NCBI GenBank assembly: GCA_910587185.1
Contig: CAJULY010000012.1
Span: forward strand, 1-64,000
From: an uncultured Muribaculaceae bacterium
GTDB lineage: Bacteria; Bacteroidota; Bacteroidia; Bacteroidales; Muribaculaceae
Length of the DNA stretch: 64,000 bases
Direction of reading: 5' to 3'
Shown: positions 61,295-64,000 of the stretch, one piece after another
Numbering within the stretch: position 1 is the stretch's first letter
How the letters are laid out: the number at the start of each line of letters is the position of its first letter
The notes under the pieces: generated by a model
What the model saw: the letters and a program-made list of their open reading frames with translations, nothing else
What the model was told of the DNA's origin: nothing
Database searches by the model: none
Position numbers and translations under genes: made by a program

Positions 61295-61420
61295 CAATGC
61301 CGTTGAGTTAAGGTGAATAGGCTTGACGGACATACTGCGTCGTAACCGTGCATGTAGCGCAACGGAGTACACAGTTAGAGGCGTCCCACTCTCACCGGCG
61401 TGTCGGAGGTATGGCTCACC
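61295..61420. repeat. Solo arm of the MITE-like family (copy 3)
   Basis: It begins CAATGCCGTTGAGTTAAG (61295-61312), the same 18-bp end as the full elements, continues with GTGAA and carries a 29-nt hairpin module at 61346-61374 with 5 of 7 arm pairs, then GTCGGAGGTATGGCTC (from 61402), similar to the central stem arm. It matches the inverted right half of copy 1. No opposite terminal repeat and no flanking duplication were found, so it is a half element or remnant. Confidence 0.65.
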
Positions 61421-61464
61421 GGTATATGCAAGCTCATTTATTACAGATTTTTTAAGCGAAACTC

Positions 61465-61495
61465 TTTGATTTTCGCAAAATTATCACTATATTTG
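61465..61495 (+). promoter_or_regulatory. Promoter of the 216-residue secreted protein
   Basis: TTTG (61465-61468), 19 nt and TATATTTG (61488-61495). About 28 bp before the ATG at 61524. Confidence 0.65.
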
Positions 61496-61523
61496 TGATA
61501 TAAATTTAAAAACATCTATTGCC

Positions 61524-62174
61524 ATGAGATCCATTCCAACAAAAACCGTCGTCACCCTCTCCCTCCTACTCTCCGCTTCTATGCCCTCAACCCTTTTCGG
61601 ACAGAAAACAACCGACAGCGACCTCCGCCTCGAAGTTGAAACTGCTGCCGGCAACGCCTTGAACCATTTCGACTCCTACGGCGCCTACGTCAATGCGGGT
61701 ACCACGCAGAGTGTTCGCGACAGTAAGTTACGTCCCAAGGAAGAGCGTGACAGCAGTACGCTCTTTGTTATTTATGGTGTTGACATGAAATCGCCAAATT
61801 TCCTTAAAGGTGACTTCATTTGGGCCGGTGACCTGGCTCAAGACAACCATAGCGACACTGATTTTGATGGCATATCTCTCCCGATCAGCGGTGCCGCAAT
61901 CGTGGTCCGCAAATCAACCATAAAGATGCTTTTTCCTGAGGCCGACCGATTTTTTATTAACGGTAAAGAAGCCACAATTGCGGAATATGAGGCCCTAAAG
62001 CCTCTTGAAATACAATGCGTCACGCGCCGAGGCAACACCCTCCTGATTAAAAAACGTTTCTACATTGATGGGACTGAAAATGTTGATGTCCAAAAAGCAT
62101 CCGATGACGAAGGGAACCTCCTCCGCCGAATGTTTACCGCGGAAGATGAGGCTCTTTATAAACGCAGCAAATGA
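61524..62174 (+). CDS. Secreted protein, unknown
   Basis: A 216-residue exported protein with signal TVVTLSLLLSASMPSTLFGQ ending before KTTDSDLRL. No lipobox. A middle part (SSTLFVIYGVDMKSPNFLKG, IWAGDLAQDNHSDTDFDGIS) and a later part (FFINGKEATIAEYEALKPLE, LLIKKRFYIDGTENVDVQKA) look like beta-rich sheets; the phrase INGKEATIAEY recalls the plug-like carboxypeptidase regulatory phrase of Bacteroidetes envelope proteins. No family recognised. Own promoter and terminator, so a monocistronic envelope protein. Confidence 0.7.
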   Translation: MRSIPTKTVVTLSLLLSASMPSTLFGQKTTDSDLRLEVETAAGNALNHFDSYGAYVNAGTTQSVRDSKLRPKEERDSSTLFVIYGVDMKSPNFLKGDFIWAGDLAQDNHSDTDFDGISLPISGAAIVVRKSTIKMLFPEADRFFINGKEATIAEYEALKPLEIQCVTRRGNTLLIKKRFYIDGTENVDVQKASDDEGNLLRRMFTAEDEALYKRSK

Positions 62175-62202
62175 TTCATTATAATGACCGTTTACTCCAC
62201 CT

Positions 62203-62235
62203 AATCCCGGGAAACTCACCTCGCCGGGATTTTTT
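62203..62235 (+). terminator. Terminator of the secreted protein
   Basis: AATCCCGG (62203-62210) pairs with CCGGGATT (62224-62231) around a 13-nt loop, followed by T. It lies 28 bp after the stop and shortly before the next gene. Confidence 0.75.
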
Positions 62236-62268
62236 GATTAAATACTTATGTTTTGATTTTGTTTTACC

Positions 62269-63816
62269 ATGAAAAAACTGCTGTTTATTTTAATTTTGTA
62301 CGTCATTCCGGTTTTTATCTACGCTGGAATCCCGTCTGATTCTACTCATAATGCTATCAAAATGGGAAAAGCTACACTTATTGTGGATTTAATTTGCTTT
62401 TCTGATTCTGTTGATAGTCAAAAGAATTTGGATGAAATTTATGGTCCAATAGAGATTTTTGCCAATATTTATCCAGTTTTCAGCAAAATAGAAAATTACA
62501 TTATAATCCCGATGAAGCAGGATTCAATGAGGTATTACGCTGAAATCCCCATTGAACGATTAGAGGAAATTGGAGGAATACAAGTCCATGTAAACGGAGA
62601 TTGGGTTTTTGGCTCCCCGGTAGTATTAAAACAAAATGAACCTTCAGGAATAAAAATTGAAATGTATCCGTCTGATCCATCCAGACATTATTGCAAATAT
62701 TACGGAGCAAGTAAGAAATATACCATGGAGGATTGGATTGCTATTGGCCAAACGGTTATTAATGCAGATTCTATGAATCCTTTTTCATATGCTCCAAAGG
62801 ACAAAGATTTCTATGGTAAGTCATGGGAAGCAATAAGGAAATATCAGATTGAGACACTTTTTCCAAACTTCATAAAAGGGAGCATTGGAAATCAAGCTAT
62901 TCCTGCACAAGCAAAAACTTGGCTTGAAAATTATCTTAAAATATACTTCGCGTCTCAATGTATTATCCCATATACAAGACTGGCTGAGATGGTGGATATA
63001 ACCGTTGAAGAGCCCCCGATTGAATCATATTCATTTTTGGACAGCATAGACTTCTCGCCAGATATTTTTCTTTTGGGCTATCCTCTCATGACTTTACGTT
63101 ACTTTTTGAATAACATACTCCGGGATATCGACGGAGGGCTGGAGGATATTGGTGAACGGCCGGTGAAGAAGTGGAAGGAATATATGGACCGAAAGCTTGC
63201 CCCGGCAATGGAGGAGAGACCGAAACTGCTCCTCGACCTGTTGGCCGGGATGTCCTACGTGCGTCAGCTCGAAGAGGAGAAGCCTTTGACGCCAATACAA
63301 ATTAAAAACATCAACGAGGGATTCACCGACGACATAGGAAAGATAGTCCTTGCGCGCAACGAGGCGCTCGTTGCCCGGCTCGAGAAAAAAGAGAAGGCCG
63401 AGCTTAGGAATATGACCGACGAGGCTTTCGATCTGAAAAAATTCATCGACGAGAACTACAAGGGGCGCCCCGTTGTGGTCGATCTGTGGAACACCTGGTG
63501 CGGACCCTGCATGCAGGCCATCTCCCAGAGCGAGGAGACGAAGCAGGAGTTTGCGGGAAGCGACCTGGTGTTTCTCTACGTGGCCGACGACTCTTCGCCC
63601 GAAGACGAATGGTCACGCAAAGCCGAGGAGATCGGCTCGAAACAGGTGCGCGTAAGCACCGACACATCGGCCGCCATACTCAAGAACCACAATCTCGAAG
63701 GTTTCCCCTCATATCTCTTCTTTGACCGCGACCACAACCTCGTCCACTCACGCACAGCGTTCCCCGGCACCCGGGGATTCCGCGAGCTCCTGCTGGAACT
63801 CAATCCCCGCAAATAG
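62269..63816 (+). CDS. TlpA-like thioredoxin-fold periplasmic protein, composition mosaic
   Basis: A 515-residue exported protein, signal MKKLLFILILYVIPVFIYAG. Residues about 20-280 are an unrecognised, partly beta-rich domain, and about 380-515 are a thioredoxin/TlpA domain with active site WCGPCMQAIS near residue 410, LYVADDSSPEDEWSRKAEEI and FPSYLFFDRDHNLVH. Probably a periplasmic thiol-disulfide reductase. Up to about 63115 the DNA is strikingly AT-rich and uses A/T-ending codons; from there to the end it is GC-rich like the neighbours, pointing to a hybrid origin. Confidence 0.82.
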   Translation: MKKLLFILILYVIPVFIYAGIPSDSTHNAIKMGKATLIVDLICFSDSVDSQKNLDEIYGPIEIFANIYPVFSKIENYIIIPMKQDSMRYYAEIPIERLEEIGGIQVHVNGDWVFGSPVVLKQNEPSGIKIEMYPSDPSRHYCKYYGASKKYTMEDWIAIGQTVINADSMNPFSYAPKDKDFYGKSWEAIRKYQIETLFPNFIKGSIGNQAIPAQAKTWLENYLKIYFASQCIIPYTRLAEMVDITVEEPPIESYSFLDSIDFSPDIFLLGYPLMTLRYFLNNILRDIDGGLEDIGERPVKKWKEYMDRKLAPAMEERPKLLLDLLAGMSYVRQLEEEKPLTPIQIKNINEGFTDDIGKIVLARNEALVARLEKKEKAELRNMTDEAFDLKKFIDENYKGRPVVVDLWNTWCGPCMQAISQSEETKQEFAGSDLVFLYVADDSSPEDEWSRKAEEIGSKQVRVSTDTSAAILKNHNLEGFPSYLFFDRDHNLVHSRTAFPGTRGFRELLLELNPRK

Positions 63817-63902
63817 CCTCCCCCTTTCACCGCCTCAATACCGAAGCGAGACGCATAAAATTTTATAATTTCGTAAAATAGCAATAACTATTTAAATAAA
63901 CA

Positions 63903-63934
63903 TTTGTTTAATTCACAAAAGTGTATTATGTTTG
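63903..63934 (+). promoter_or_regulatory. Promoter at the right edge
   Basis: TTTG (63903-63906), 20 nt and TATGTTTG (63927-63934), 30 bp before the next ATG. Confidence 0.6.
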
Positions 63935-63964
63935 TGATGTCAAACAAAAGGAGAAAATCAACCC

Positions 63965-64000
63965 ATGGACAGACAAGCACTTTTAAATTATTGTGCCGGA
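63965..64000 (+). CDS. Start of a gene cut by the window edge
   Basis: ATG at 63965 opens MDRQALLNYCAG, 12 codons to the edge. A consensus promoter and a GGAG-like stretch (63950-63953) precede it. The first residues resemble MmcQ/YjbR-type DNA-binding proteins, but 12 residues are too few to decide. Confidence 0.55.
   Translation, partial: MDRQALLNYCAG

Noticed and set aside
61441..61468. Right terminal repeat of the third MITE-like copy
   Set aside because: The AT-rich stretch ending CTTTG aligns with the right end at only about 10 of 18 positions and no flanking duplication is seen.

Overview
The window looks like a Bacteroidales chromosome, most likely a gut Muribaculaceae-type genome. 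The inference rests on gene order and families: the str, S10, spc and alpha ribosomal operons run as one block; Bacteroidetes-type promoters (TTTG, 19-21 nt, TAnnTTTG) recur before genes; and there are a class II aldolase, an alternative GlmU-like protein, a fucIAKP operon, DUF1460, TSCPD and DUF4143 proteins and a TlpA-type lipoprotein-era thioredoxin. No rRNA, tRNA, CRISPR array or prophage was seen.

Layout. 1-620: a promoter firing out of the left edge and a 304-bp MITE-like inverted-repeat element. 621-3600: a secreted DUF1460 cysteine amidase-like protein (+), enolase and a secreted small protein (-). 3.7-22.3 kb: one leftward block of 33 translation and transcription genes from rpsL to rplQ, led by a consensus promoter at 22.27 kb, with long non-coding gaps before rpsG, rpsH and rpsD that can fold. 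22.4-27.4 kb: EamA transporter, a sensor kinase/response regulator pair, PAP2 phosphatase, GH20 hexosaminidase, rfbC. 27.5-32.5 kb: GlmU-like enzyme, an orphan Arg-rich protein, a small-protein/membrane-protein pair, a second MITE-like element with perfect 11-bp flanking repeats, and a TPR/coiled-coil membrane regulator. 32.6-39 kb: MFS sugar transporter, RNA methyltransferase, purD, membrane protein, pdxB. 39.1-44.3 kb: an ECF sigma factor with a putative anti-sigma protein and three envelope proteins, then TSCPD, a bitopic membrane protein and a flippase-like protein. 44.4-46.8 kb: radical SAM, aroC and ybaK-like genes in ATGA-overlapping array. 46.9-54.5 kb: small OM protein, asd, CPA2 antiporter, fba, focA, hpf, xerC-like recombinase. 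54.7-59.9 kb: L-fucose catabolism (fucI, fucA, fucK, fucP). 60-64 kb: accessory zone with a DUF4143 ATPase under a promoter overlapped by three tandem 32-bp palindromes, a solo arm of the MITE-like family, a secreted orphan and a TlpA-like gene whose two halves differ in base composition.

The most interesting signal is the dispersed repeat family (230-533, 30902-31207, 61295-61420). The two full copies have related 18-bp ends, flanking direct repeats of 10-11 bp, and two inverted copies of a 29-nt hairpin module whose arms covary while the 15-nt loop is conserved; the third copy is a single arm. The second is the operator-like palindrome array on the DUF4143 ATPase promoter.
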